The notes beneath the pieces were generated by a model that saw only the letters and a list, made by a program, of their open reading frames with translations, ran no database searches and had not been told where the DNA came from. The translations under genes were made by a program, and so were the position numbers. A DNA stretch of 64,000 nucleotides from Bacteroidota bacterium (lineage in GTDB: Bacteria > Bacteroidota > Ignavibacteria > Ignavibacteriales > Ignavibacteriaceae), in contig JADFLR010000003.1 in assembly GCA_022564295.1 (NCBI GenBank), forward strand, positions 124,001 through 188,000, written 5' to 3'. This document shows, one piece after another, positions 17,107 through 25,337 of the stretch. Each line of letters begins with the position of its first letter. The first letter of the stretch is position 1.

Positions 17107-18663
17107 CTAACGCAGGAGGATCATTTTTTTGGTAGCAATAAAATTGCTGCCGTTATTTCCATTTGCCTCCAGAACATAAAAATAAGTTCCGCTAGATAAA
17201 CTGCTTGCATTAAAATCAATATGATGAATTCCTGCAGAAATTTCAGAATTTAATAATTCAGCTACTTCCTGCCCGAGCATATTAAATAATTTCAGTTTTA
17301 CATTTGAATCAACAGGGATAGAGAATTTGATTGATGTAGAAGGGTTGAACGGATTTGGATAATTCTGGAATAAGGTAAACTGTACGGGAGTTATTCCTTC
17401 TACTTCTATAACTTCCGAGTATTCGTAAGTTCCGTCAAAATCAATTTGTTTTAATCTGTAATATTGAATTCCCGAAGCAAATTCAATAATTTTGTACGTA
17501 TAACTTTTTGATTCAGTTGTTGTACCAAAACCGGGGATAAATCCAATTTTTTCAAAAGTTTCATTATCAGAACTTCTCTCAATTTCAAATCCCTGGTTAT
17601 TTAACTCGGTTGCTGTCGTCCAATTCAAGATGATTACGTTTTCTGTAACTTCAGCGGTAAAAGAAGTTAACTCAACAGGAATAAATAAATCGGATGCAAG
17701 CTTATAAAATCCAGGGCCCTGTGCAGCAAACTGGGTCATAGAATCTACCGAAACTACTTGATAACCAGCGGGCGGTATGCTAATTGGTGTCCAGGTTACA
17801 CCTGCATCTATCGATCTCCAACTGCCAGCACCCACGGTATAACTATTAACTATAATTATATTCCCATCTGATGGCTGTATATGAACACCCCACATATTCA
17901 TCCCATTAAAATCTGGATGTGCAACCCATGTTTCACCATAATCAGTCGATTTTAACAATCCACCACCCCCACTCCATTTAGTTGCCCAGGCAATACCCGG
18001 ATTTGTAAAACTCACTGATATGGTAGGGATTTCTCCGGAAGTTGAATATTTCTGAGTCCAGGTTAATCCTTTGTCAGTACTTTTAAAAATACCGTTACCA
18101 GTATCCCCAATAAGAATAATGTTTGTATCTGGAAATACTTCAATATCGTCAGGAGCACCATTGGTTCCGAAATTACTCGAAATCGTTGTCCATGTATCGC
18201 CAAAATCAGTTGATAGTTTAAAGTTGGTGTTTACCATCGTGTAAATAGAATTTGAAATGCTTGGGTCCGGAGTCATAGGAATTCCGAAATATGACATCTG
18301 TCCTTCATTGAGTGTTAAAGTCCAGGTTGCACCATCATCTGTTGTTTTATAGATCTTATCGTTAGCTCCATGTTCTATAGCAACTAAAAATGTCCCTGGA
18401 TTTGCATCATCCACTATAATGCATTTTATTTCTGATGCATTCGGAACATTAGTTCCTGTCTGTGAGAATGTTTCTCCTCGGTCTACACTTTTATATATTG
18501 TATTATCTGAACCATAATAAACTATATCTGGATTATTTGTCAAGTAGTCAATAGGCCCACCTAAACTACTCCCTGATTGCTTGAGCTCCCACCAGTAAGT
18601 TTGGCTAATACCAGTAAATGATAGTAGACATACCATTAATATAATAGGATGGATGTATTTCAT
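17107..18663 (-). CDS. BNR/Asp-box repeat beta-propeller protein with T9SS sorting domain
   Basis: 518 residues with a signal peptide and repeated Asp-box motifs in the form S/T-x-D-x-G-x-T-W: SVDRGETFSQ, TTDDGATWTL, STDFGDTWTT, STDKGLTWTQ, STDYGETWVA and SIDAGVTWTP. These build a sialidase/VPS10-like propeller. A fibronectin-like module (NWTTATELNNQGFEIERSS) precedes the type IX sorting domain (FQNYPNPFNPSTSIKF). No sialidase catalytic residues are evident, so it is more likely a binding or structural surface protein. Confidence 0.87.
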   Translation of the reverse strand: MKYIHPIILMVCLLSFTGISQTYWWELKQSGSSLGGPIDYLTNNPDIVYYGSDNTIYKSVDRGETFSQTGTNVPNASEIKCIIVDDANPGTFLVAIEHGANDKIYKTTDDGATWTLTLNEGQMSYFGIPMTPDPSISNSIYTMVNTNFKLSTDFGDTWTTISSNFGTNGAPDDIEVFPDTNIILIGDTGNGIFKSTDKGLTWTQKYSTSGEIPTISVSFTNPGIAWATKWSGGGGLLKSTDYGETWVAHPDFNGMNMWGVHIQPSDGNIIIVNSYTVGAGSWRSIDAGVTWTPISIPPAGYQVVSVDSMTQFAAQGPGFYKLASDLFIPVELTSFTAEVTENVIILNWTTATELNNQGFEIERSSDNETFEKIGFIPGFGTTTESKSYTYKIIEFASGIQYYRLKQIDFDGTYEYSEVIEVEGITPVQFTLFQNYPNPFNPSTSIKFSIPVDSNVKLKLFNMLGQEVAELLNSEISAGIHHIDFNASSLSSGTYFYVLEANGNNGSNFIATKKMILLR

Positions 18664-18757
18664 TCAGCTAAACTCCTGAACTTTGTTAATAAAAGCACTT
18701 AGAGAAAAGGTAAAAAATTTACTGAGCATAACTACCTCATTGATCAATTATTAAATA

Positions 18758-19040
18758 GTATTAATTAAGCGCTATGATTAAATCTTGAATCAAAAAAATC
18801 ACTTTATAAAAATCATCTTCTTGGTTTCAATAAAATCTCCTGCTTTTAATCTATAAAAGTATATTCCACTTGTTAATTCACTCCCATCAAACTCAACTTC
18901 ATAACTGCCAACGGGTTTTTCTTCATTAACAAGTGTTATAACATCACTTCCTAATACATCATAAACTTTTATAGTAACAAAACTTAATTCTGGAATTTGA
19001 TATTTTATTATTGTGCTTGGGTTGAATGGGTTTGGATAAT
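18758..19040. repeat. T9SS sorting-domain cassette plus downstream flank, copy 2
   Basis: Partner of 16108-16400. Shared flank begins TTAATTAAGCGCTATGATTA and runs through the coding tail, including the stretch encoding YQIPELSFVTIK. Confidence 0.7.
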
Positions 19041-20946
19041 TTTGGCTTAATGAAAATGAAAACAGAATAGTCGTTTCATTTTCTACACTAGTAATTAAAT
19101 CATTTCGCAAAATATAAAATCCATCTCCGCCATCAGCTAAGTAAGCCAAATTGCAAGTAACGTGGATGCCCGTCGTAAAACCTCCAGTATCAAAAAAACC
19201 TACTTCCGTTGGTGAAATTGGGTCACTCACATCGATTATACGCAAACCAGCTAATCCGTCCCCTATGTATGCATAATTGTCTGAGACAAAGACACGGCGA
19301 GTATTGTGCCTCGTAGGAATAGAACTCACTTCTGATGGTGAAACTGGATCACTTACATCTATTATACGCAAGCCATGATCACTATCCGCCATATAAGCAT
19401 AATTGTTTAAAACATAAATACCCTGAGCAAAACCATCCGTATCTAAGGAACCGACTTCAGTCAATGATCCTGGATCATTGACATCAATAATGCGAAGACC
19501 ACTCCAGCCATCCGCCACATAAGCGTAATCGTTTGAAACAAAGACGGAAGTAGCATTATCCGTATCATACATTCCGACTTCAGTCAATGAAGCTGGATTA
19601 CTGACGTCGATAATGTGGATTCCATCCGAACCAGCCGCAACAAAAGCATAGTTATCTGAAACGGTAACCCACCGAGCCCATCCAGGAGGAATTGAATCAA
19701 GTATGATGGGCGAAACTGGATTACTAACATCGATTGTCATAAAACCATCAGATTTTCCGAGAGCTACATATGCGATGTTGTCGGAAACAAAAACATGACG
19801 TGTATCTCCAATATAATCTAAATGAGCGGTTTCCGTGGGAGAATTTGGATCACTTACATCGAATATCTGCAAGCCATGAAACCTATCTGCAACATAAAGG
19901 TAATCGCTGGCAAAATGGATGCCTTGAGCATAACCCCCACCATAAGACGCAACTTCAATAGGAGCAGTCAGATTACTTACATCTATTATCTTCAGACCAC
20001 CATAGTGATCAGCCACATATGCGTAATTATTAGAGAAGTGAATTCCCTCAGCTCTTCCATCCATATCATAGGAACCGATTTCCGTTGGAGATGTTGGATT
20101 ACTTACATCTACAATTCGTAAGCCACTATTTCGAGCCGCTACAAAAGCATAATTGTTTAAAAGATAAACTTCAGAAGCAGAACCTCCTGCATCAATAAAT
20201 CCAACTTCATTTGGATCAGAGGGATCGCTTACATCTATTATTCTTAATCCAGCAGTCCTGTCCAATAAATATGCGTAATTATTTGAAACAATAATATGCC
20301 AAGCTTCACCGCCAAAATCATAGGAGCCAATCTCAATTGGTGAAGTGGGATCACTCACATTGAATATCTGAAATATTGATGTATCCGCAGAAACAACATA
20401 TGCTAAACTATCTACAACGTATGCAAACTCTCCACGACCTAGTGTTGGAATTGACCCTATTTCATTCGGGGAGGTCGGATCACTGACATCGATGATGCGT
20501 ATATCCAGTGTATCATTACCCAAATAAACGGTATTGTCAATCACAAATAGCTTCCAGGCATCCGCTCCCGTTACAAATGATCCAATCTCGGTGGGCTGAG
20601 TTGGATCACTAACATCGATAATACGCAAACCAGCGTCCCAGTTGGCGATATATGCATAATAACCAGAAACCTGAATTTTACCAATTGTGGCTGAGGTTAT
20701 TATCTCTCCGACCATTACAGGTGAACTCGGAACTGAAATGTCGAGTATGTCCATAGCAGCTCCGTTAGCAACATAAGCGTAGTTTCCATCAGCAAAAGCT
20801 CCATAGCAATATCCATAGGGCCATCTGCCGATCAAGGTTACGTTATCACTATTGTACTGCGCTAATGCAGTTGGCGATAGAACCAATAGGAATAATGAAA
20901 CGCATAAAAACGTTTTTAGAATTGCAAGATGCGGTTCTGTTTTCAT
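18799..20946 (-). CDS. LVIVD-repeat beta-propeller surface protein with T9SS sorting domain
   Basis: About 715 residues. The ATG at 20946 has AGGAGG right upstream and opens a good signal peptide (MKTEPHLAILKTFLCVSLFL, ending ALAQ). A run of about a dozen or more repeats of roughly 42 residues follows, each of the form AYV-x(n)-GLRIIDVSDPTSPTEIGS, which is the LVIVD repeat. The C-terminus is a type IX sorting domain. An earlier ATG at 20985 lacks a ribosome binding site. Likely an exported propeller for binding at the cell surface. Confidence 0.9.
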   Translation of the reverse strand: MKTEPHLAILKTFLCVSLFLLVLSPTALAQYNSDNVTLIGRWPYGYCYGAFADGNYAYVANGAAMDILDISVPSSPVMVGEIITSATIGKIQVSGYYAYIANWDAGLRIIDVSDPTQPTEIGSFVTGADAWKLFVIDNTVYLGNDTLDIRIIDVSDPTSPNEIGSIPTLGRGEFAYVVDSLAYVVSADTSIFQIFNVSDPTSPIEIGSYDFGGEAWHIIVSNNYAYLLDRTAGLRIIDVSDPSDPNEVGFIDAGGSASEVYLLNNYAFVAARNSGLRIVDVSNPTSPTEIGSYDMDGRAEGIHFSNNYAYVADHYGGLKIIDVSNLTAPIEVASYGGGYAQGIHFASDYLYVADRFHGLQIFDVSDPNSPTETAHLDYIGDTRHVFVSDNIAYVALGKSDGFMTIDVSNPVSPIILDSIPPGWARWVTVSDNYAFVAAGSDGIHIIDVSNPASLTEVGMYDTDNATSVFVSNDYAYVADGWSGLRIIDVNDPGSLTEVGSLDTDGFAQGIYVLNNYAYMADSDHGLRIIDVSDPVSPSEVSSIPTRHNTRRVFVSDNYAYIGDGLAGLRIIDVSDPISPTEVGFFDTGGFTTGIHVTCNLAYLADGGDGFYILRNDLITSVENETTILFSFSLSQNYPNPFNPSTIIKYQIPELSFVTIKVYDVLGSDVITLVNEEKPVGSYEVEFDGSELTSGIYFYRLKAGDFIETKKMIFIK

Positions 20947-21033
20947 AGCTTCCTCCTGAAAAATTATGTGATTAATTTTCATCAAAGGGAAATAGGTAGC
21001 ACAGCAATTTATCCCTCCAATGAGTTATACTTT

Positions 21034-21115
21034 ACTCCACACCCTGGGGGAAATAGTAGAGAGAAATAATCTCATACTATACTGTTATGCACTCTACAAC
21101 TTCTCCCAGGGGAGT
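21034..21115 (-). terminator. Large imperfect hairpin after the HypC-like gene
   Basis: The left arm (ACTCC..CCCTGGGGGAAAT..TAGAG, 21034-21063) pairs with the right arm (CTCTAC..CTCCCAGGGGAGT, 21092-21115) with few mismatches and a loop of about 28 bases. It follows the 21139 gene on the minus strand. There is no clear T run, so it may be an mRNA-end stabiliser or leader structure of the next gene rather than a classic terminator. Confidence 0.45.
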
Positions 21116-21138
21116 ATTACTAAATATTTTATTGATCT

Positions 21139-21360
21139 TTAATTTGTTTTATTCTCTTCCGGTTGTGTTATAATTTTTTTTATCGTTAAATCGGAATGAA
21201 CAATAATTTTATCGCCGAGGTAAATATTCTCCACATCTTTCATTACTATATCAATAAAGCCGGAATTGTAGTGAAGCATAATAAAGTGGTTTCCATCTTT
21301 TTCATAAATCATGGCTACTTCACCGCAAAAACTTGTTATGTTTGAAGGGTTATTGTCCAT
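21139..21360 (-). CDS. HypC-like small beta-barrel protein
   Basis: About 73 residues. The pattern FCGEVAMIYEKDG...VENIYLGDKIIVHSDLTIKKI closely follows the HypC/HupF hydrogenase chaperone fold (GxV...D...VxVGDyVLVHaGfaIxKI), but lacks the N-terminal Met-Cys-x-x-x-Pro that HypC needs. I start at the ATG at 21360; a TTG two codons earlier is possible. No hydrogenase gene is in the window. It follows a sigma-54 activator and the ior/acyl-CoA synthetase genes. Function unknown. Confidence 0.55.
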   Translation of the reverse strand: MDNNPSNITSFCGEVAMIYEKDGNHFIMLHYNSGFIDIVMKDVENIYLGDKIIVHSDLTIKKIITQPEENKTN

Positions 21361-21520
21361 TATCAAGTTAGTTTGAATTGCTATTTAGGAATTATTGTTT
21401 ATTATTAACGCAATAACTGTTCCCTATTTAAAAGGGCTAATTTTTGTAGAATTGTATATGTTGCAGTATTGCAGCTACGGGATTCCGCATATTTATATAC
21501 GGATATCCGCAGGAGAGAAG

Positions 21521-22498
21521 TTAGGGATTCTCGCAGGGGATTTTGTATTTCTTACTTTTATCGCGGAAAGTGGATAAACTTAATCCAAGACTTTTTGCAG
21601 CCTGCGTCTGGTTCCCCTTTGATTTTCGAAGAGCTTCGGCAAGCAGGTTGCTTTCAAGGCATTTAACTACCTGATCAAAATTCATTGTTCCCTCTATATA
21701 ACATTTGTTACAAGCTTTAATGAGAAGCTCAATCGGGTTTTCATCTCTTATTTCCGGTGGAAGGTCATCCAAATTAATTTTATCATCCACATAAAGTGAT
21801 AACCTGTATATCGCGTTTTTCAATTCACGCACATTACCCGGCCAGGAATAACTAACAAGTGCACGCAGGGATTCATTTGATAAATTTATTTCTTTTTCGG
21901 GTTTGTAGTGGTTCAAAAAAAATTCAATTAAAGGTGGAATATCGTCTTTTCTCTCTCTAAGCGGAGGAATTTTAATAGGAACAACATTTATGCGATAAAA
22001 CAAATCTGCTCTAAACAATTCCTTTTGCACCAGTTCTTTTAAATCTAACTTGGTTGCTGTAATCAATCTAACATCAACAGATATTGGTACTGTACTGCCA
22101 ATCCGAAGCATTTCTCTCGATTCTAGGAACCTTAAAAGTTTGATTTGAATTTGAAGCGGAACATCATCGATATCATCTAAAAAGATTGAACCCGTGTGAG
22201 CTATTTCAAATAAACCTTTCTTCTCCCGCGATGCACTTGTAAACGCACCTTGTTCATGCCCGAAGAGTTCACTTTCAAGTAATTCCGCCGGCATTGCAGA
22301 AAGAGCGAGCTTTACAAACGGACCTTGTGCACGGGGGCTTGTTCTATGGATGTACTCTGCAATTATTTCTTTGCCAACCCCTGTTTCTCCAACCAGTAGA
22401 ATGGAACTATCGGAGTCAACTATTTTATCAACTCTGGCAATCATCTCCCGCATTGTTTCACTTTTTACTATGAAGCTTGGAGATTGTAAGGTTTTCAT
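21521..22498 (-). CDS. Sigma-54-dependent transcriptional activator without receiver domain
   Basis: 325 residues: AAA+ domain with Walker A GETGVGKE, GHEQGAFTSASREKKG, Walker B TGSIFLDDIDDV, and the R-finger region ADLFYRINVVPIKIPPLRER, then a Fis-type helix-turn-helix (QTQAAKSLGLSLSTFRDKSK). The sigma-54 contact loop reads GAFTSA rather than GAFTGA. There is no N-terminal sensor or receiver, so it may be constitutive or controlled in trans like PspF. Its promoter is a copy of the iorA promoter. Confidence 0.92.
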   Translation of the reverse strand: MKTLQSPSFIVKSETMREMIARVDKIVDSDSSILLVGETGVGKEIIAEYIHRTSPRAQGPFVKLALSAMPAELLESELFGHEQGAFTSASREKKGLFEIAHTGSIFLDDIDDVPLQIQIKLLRFLESREMLRIGSTVPISVDVRLITATKLDLKELVQKELFRADLFYRINVVPIKIPPLRERKDDIPPLIEFFLNHYKPEKEINLSNESLRALVSYSWPGNVRELKNAIYRLSLYVDDKINLDDLPPEIRDENPIELLIKACNKCYIEGTMNFDQVVKCLESNLLAEALRKSKGNQTQAAKSLGLSLSTFRDKSKKYKIPCENP

Positions 22499-22612
22499 TT
22501 ATTATTAGTGCAATTATTTCTTTATAACAAAATAGTAAGATTTTATAAAAATCCTGTCATTCCTACAAAGACGGGAATCAATTTATTCAATCCATATTTT
22601 TTAATTAGATAC
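22499..22612 (-). repeat. Duplicated terminator/promoter module, copy 1
   Basis: About 110 bases closely similar to 27021-27133. Each copy has a ATTCCCG...GGGAAT-like hairpin at the end of the preceding gene, an A/T-rich -35/-10 pair, and TTGCACTAA before the next start codon. Confidence 0.75.
22521..22549 (-). promoter_or_regulatory. Promoter of the sigma-54 activator gene
   Basis: On the minus strand TTTATA? replaced -35 (TTTATA at 22544-22549), 17-base spacer and TATAAA (22521-22526), 22 bases before the start codon. It belongs to a duplicated segment shared with the iorA promoter, where the same positions read TTGGTA and TATAAT. Confidence 0.5.
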
Positions 22613-22615
22613 CCA

Positions 22616-24754
22616 TTATGTGTTTAATACATCAAAAATATCCTGAATAGAATTGAATACCGGAATATTTTTATTTAGTAAATGGTATTTAAAATTATCA
22701 TACTGTTTTCCACTTTCTACAACTAATGCAAATGGTTTTTTGAACTCTTTAACGAGTTGATAATAACGAAGAGCGTTTCCTTTTACAATCTCTTCATCTT
22801 CAGTCTCAACCATAACTGTTAGTGGAACTATCCCACATATAAGCAAGTCTGTTTTTGAATCATTCAGAATTATCCGACAACAGTCTAGATAAACCTGATC
22901 ACTTGCCATTGGTGTCAGATCTAATGGATTATTGGTTGAAACTATATTGGATAACTTTGCTTCTTTAAAAACCTGCATCAGTTTTTTATTAGTTTCTTCA
23001 GAAAAAGGAGGCAATCCACTTTTAGATTTGTCAGCTCCAGCAACTGTTTCATAGCCAGCATTAGATAAAATCCTGACATTCCGAAAATTGGAATTGCTAT
23101 ATGCCGGGAACGAACTATACCACATTAAACTGTTTTCAAAAACTCGGAAATCCTCACAGACTATTGCCCCTGCATCAATCAATAATTTTTTTTCAATCTT
23201 ATAGTCTGTCGCAATTGCACCTGTATGTCCGGCAGCGGCTTGTTTTCCCTGTCTGTTTTTCCCGGCTCTGTATATGATTATTTTTTTTCGTGTGGCAAAC
23301 TCATTTACAACCTTTGCCAAACTTAAAGCGTCTCCATGTGGCGGTCCTTCCAGATATAAACCAACAACTTCAATTTCATCATAATCCAGCATTGCTCTTA
23401 ATATTTCTGTTGCGGACAGATCAAGCTGATTACCAACACACATTCCATAACGAACTGAAAGTGACGGCATCTTAGATAGCCGGGTAATAAAAAAAGCACC
23501 GCTCTGGCTTATCAAACCAACATTACTCTTTGGATCATAACTAATTCTAAGCTTGTTCTCAGGAATAAATATTGTATTCAGTTTTTGAGGAGCCAATAAC
23601 ACGCCCAGTGCATTTGGACCAATGATCAATGGACGAACTTTAAACTTGCTATCTTTAATAATTTCTAGTAGCTGGTCTTTATAAGCAGAATGATCTGCAC
23701 TATCACCAATCCCACCGGAGACAAGCTGAATGATTTTAACCTTATTGGTTTTCCAGATTTGTTTTATTACTTCCAATGCAGTAACAGCAGGTAAAGATAT
23801 AATCAAGATATCAACAGGAACTATTAGATCTGCAATGGTAGAGATACATTTAATTCCTTCAAATTCTTCCGCTCCGGGTTTCAGTATAACAATATTTTTT
23901 TGATCAATATTAGATTTTTTCAGATGGTCAAGTACAATGTTTGCAAAAGCTTTATTGTTACTGGATACCCCGGCAATTGCTATTTTTTGTGGGTTAAAAA
24001 GAGCATTTCGCTGGTCTTTACCTAACCAAACGTTATGTTGAGAATAAATAGCATTTGGAGTTTCATATTCACCAACAGCATCAAGGGCAATGAACTGCCC
24101 ATCCTTTGAAACAACCATAGGATTGATTTCTATAAATGACATCTTCTCTTCAACAAGGTTATAGGATAATCTCCATATTGATGATAGAAACTTCCTGATA
24201 TTTTTTAGAGTGGTTAATTTTGTTCCTTGTCTGATTTTGCCAAGAAGGATTTTAAACAGCAGACTGTTCTCCAGCTGATTAAATGCTGTCGTCTCAGAAT
24301 ACAAGTCGGGGAAAAAATGCATGACTGGATTCTTTAATTCTGCCGACCATAATTCAGTATATAATCCTCCAAATCCCAGAGTTATAACATTACCACAACT
24401 ACTATCGCGCTTGATTGAGACAAGAAGTTCGGAAGGCAATGAGTGGTCTGCATAATTTACCTTTTCACAAATTAGCATTCCCTGCCAATCTTTTTTTGAA
24501 GGATTCGCAGAATAAAATTGCCTAAAAGTTTTTTCAATTTCAGAACTGGAAAACGAACTGAATTTAAGAAGTTTTTGATCGGATTTATGCCAGACATTAT
24601 TAACAACCCCTTTTAAGACTATATCCTCACCAACGTTAAAAGAGGAATTAAGAGTTTCTGTACTTGATGTGATAAACGAATAACGTGGTAAGTTAATACC
24701 GTATTTACTTAAAACAGAGTAACATTTTACTTCATTGATAAACTGAGTTTTCAT
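22616..24754 (-). CDS. ADP-forming acyl-CoA synthetase (fused ATP-grasp and CoA-ligase domains)
   Basis: About 712 residues. Residues 1-240 are an ATP-grasp (succinyl-CoA synthetase beta-like) domain; from about 250 follows a CoA-binding Rossmann domain (KIAIAGVSSNNKAFANIVLD) and the ligase domain with VGLISQSGAFF and AAAGHTGAIATD. These enzymes turn an acyl-CoA plus ADP and phosphate into acid, CoA and ATP. The ATP-grasp-first order is the reverse of most bacterial fusions. I start at the ATG at 24754, overlapping iorB by 23 bases. Next to iorAB it would conserve energy from aryl-CoA esters. Confidence 0.88.
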   Translation of the reverse strand: MKTQFINEVKCYSVLSKYGINLPRYSFITSSTETLNSSFNVGEDIVLKGVVNNVWHKSDQKLLKFSSFSSSEIEKTFRQFYSANPSKKDWQGMLICEKVNYADHSLPSELLVSIKRDSSCGNVITLGFGGLYTELWSAELKNPVMHFFPDLYSETTAFNQLENSLLFKILLGKIRQGTKLTTLKNIRKFLSSIWRLSYNLVEEKMSFIEINPMVVSKDGQFIALDAVGEYETPNAIYSQHNVWLGKDQRNALFNPQKIAIAGVSSNNKAFANIVLDHLKKSNIDQKNIVILKPGAEEFEGIKCISTIADLIVPVDILIISLPAVTALEVIKQIWKTNKVKIIQLVSGGIGDSADHSAYKDQLLEIIKDSKFKVRPLIIGPNALGVLLAPQKLNTIFIPENKLRISYDPKSNVGLISQSGAFFITRLSKMPSLSVRYGMCVGNQLDLSATEILRAMLDYDEIEVVGLYLEGPPHGDALSLAKVVNEFATRKKIIIYRAGKNRQGKQAAAGHTGAIATDYKIEKKLLIDAGAIVCEDFRVFENSLMWYSSFPAYSNSNFRNVRILSNAGYETVAGADKSKSGLPPFSEETNKKLMQVFKEAKLSNIVSTNNPLDLTPMASDQVYLDCCRIILNDSKTDLLICGIVPLTVMVETEDEEIVKGNALRYYQLVKEFKKPFALVVESGKQYDNFKYHLLNKNIPVFNSIQDIFDVLNT

Positions 24755-25337
24755 TGTTAATAAGCTTTCTCCCTGTATTAAAAGCATGCAAGTTTTTATC
24801 CACCATCTTATTACCCTTGTTCTTAAATCTTTCTTTGATGGCTTTGTCCCACACTTCTTCATTCACCGGCAAATAGTTTGACGCATATCCCAGCAAGGTC
24901 ATGTTTCCTTTATGGGAGAAATGTATATCCTTTGCGATGAGATCACTGTCAATCATTTTTACACCATCAATGCTTTTTAAAAGATTCAGGATCTTTTTTG
25001 AAGAAGGATAATTTTCCATGTTTTCAATAGTAGTCATCGAGGTAATAATATCAGCATCTTTCTTTAAGTATTTAAGATGACGCAAAGTTTCCAGGGGTTC
25101 CAATCCCAAAAGCAAATCTGCATCTCCCTCTTCGATTGTGGGAGACATAACAGGATCCTTGCTGAAAATAATGTGTGCACTAACCTCACCGCCTCTCTGA
25201 CTCATACCGTGCACTTCGCTTTGTAGAACATGATATCCATCCATCCATACAGCACCGAGTATAAGCTGAGCAATGGTTATGGCACCTTGTCCGCCAACGC
25301 CAGCGACAACTAAACCGAATGTAGGGTTTTCACGCAT
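24732..25337 (-). CDS. iorB: Indolepyruvate ferredoxin oxidoreductase, beta subunit
   Basis: About 201 residues of the 2-oxoacid oxidoreductase gamma-type family: GLVVAGVGGQGAITIAQLIL near the N-terminus, then EVHGMSQRGGEVSAHI, both diagnostic of IorB. I start at ATG 25337, which overlaps the iorA stop by eight bases and has AAGGA ahead. With IorA it oxidatively decarboxylates aromatic 2-oxoacids to aryl-CoA. Confidence 0.92.
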   Translation of the reverse strand: MRENPTFGLVVAGVGGQGAITIAQLILGAVWMDGYHVLQSEVHGMSQRGGEVSAHIIFSKDPVMSPTIEEGDADLLLGLEPLETLRHLKYLKKDADIITSMTTIENMENYPSSKKILNLLKSIDGVKMIDSDLIAKDIHFSHKGNMTLLGYASNYLPVNEEVWDKAIKERFKNKGNKMVDKNLHAFNTGRKLINNENSVYQ

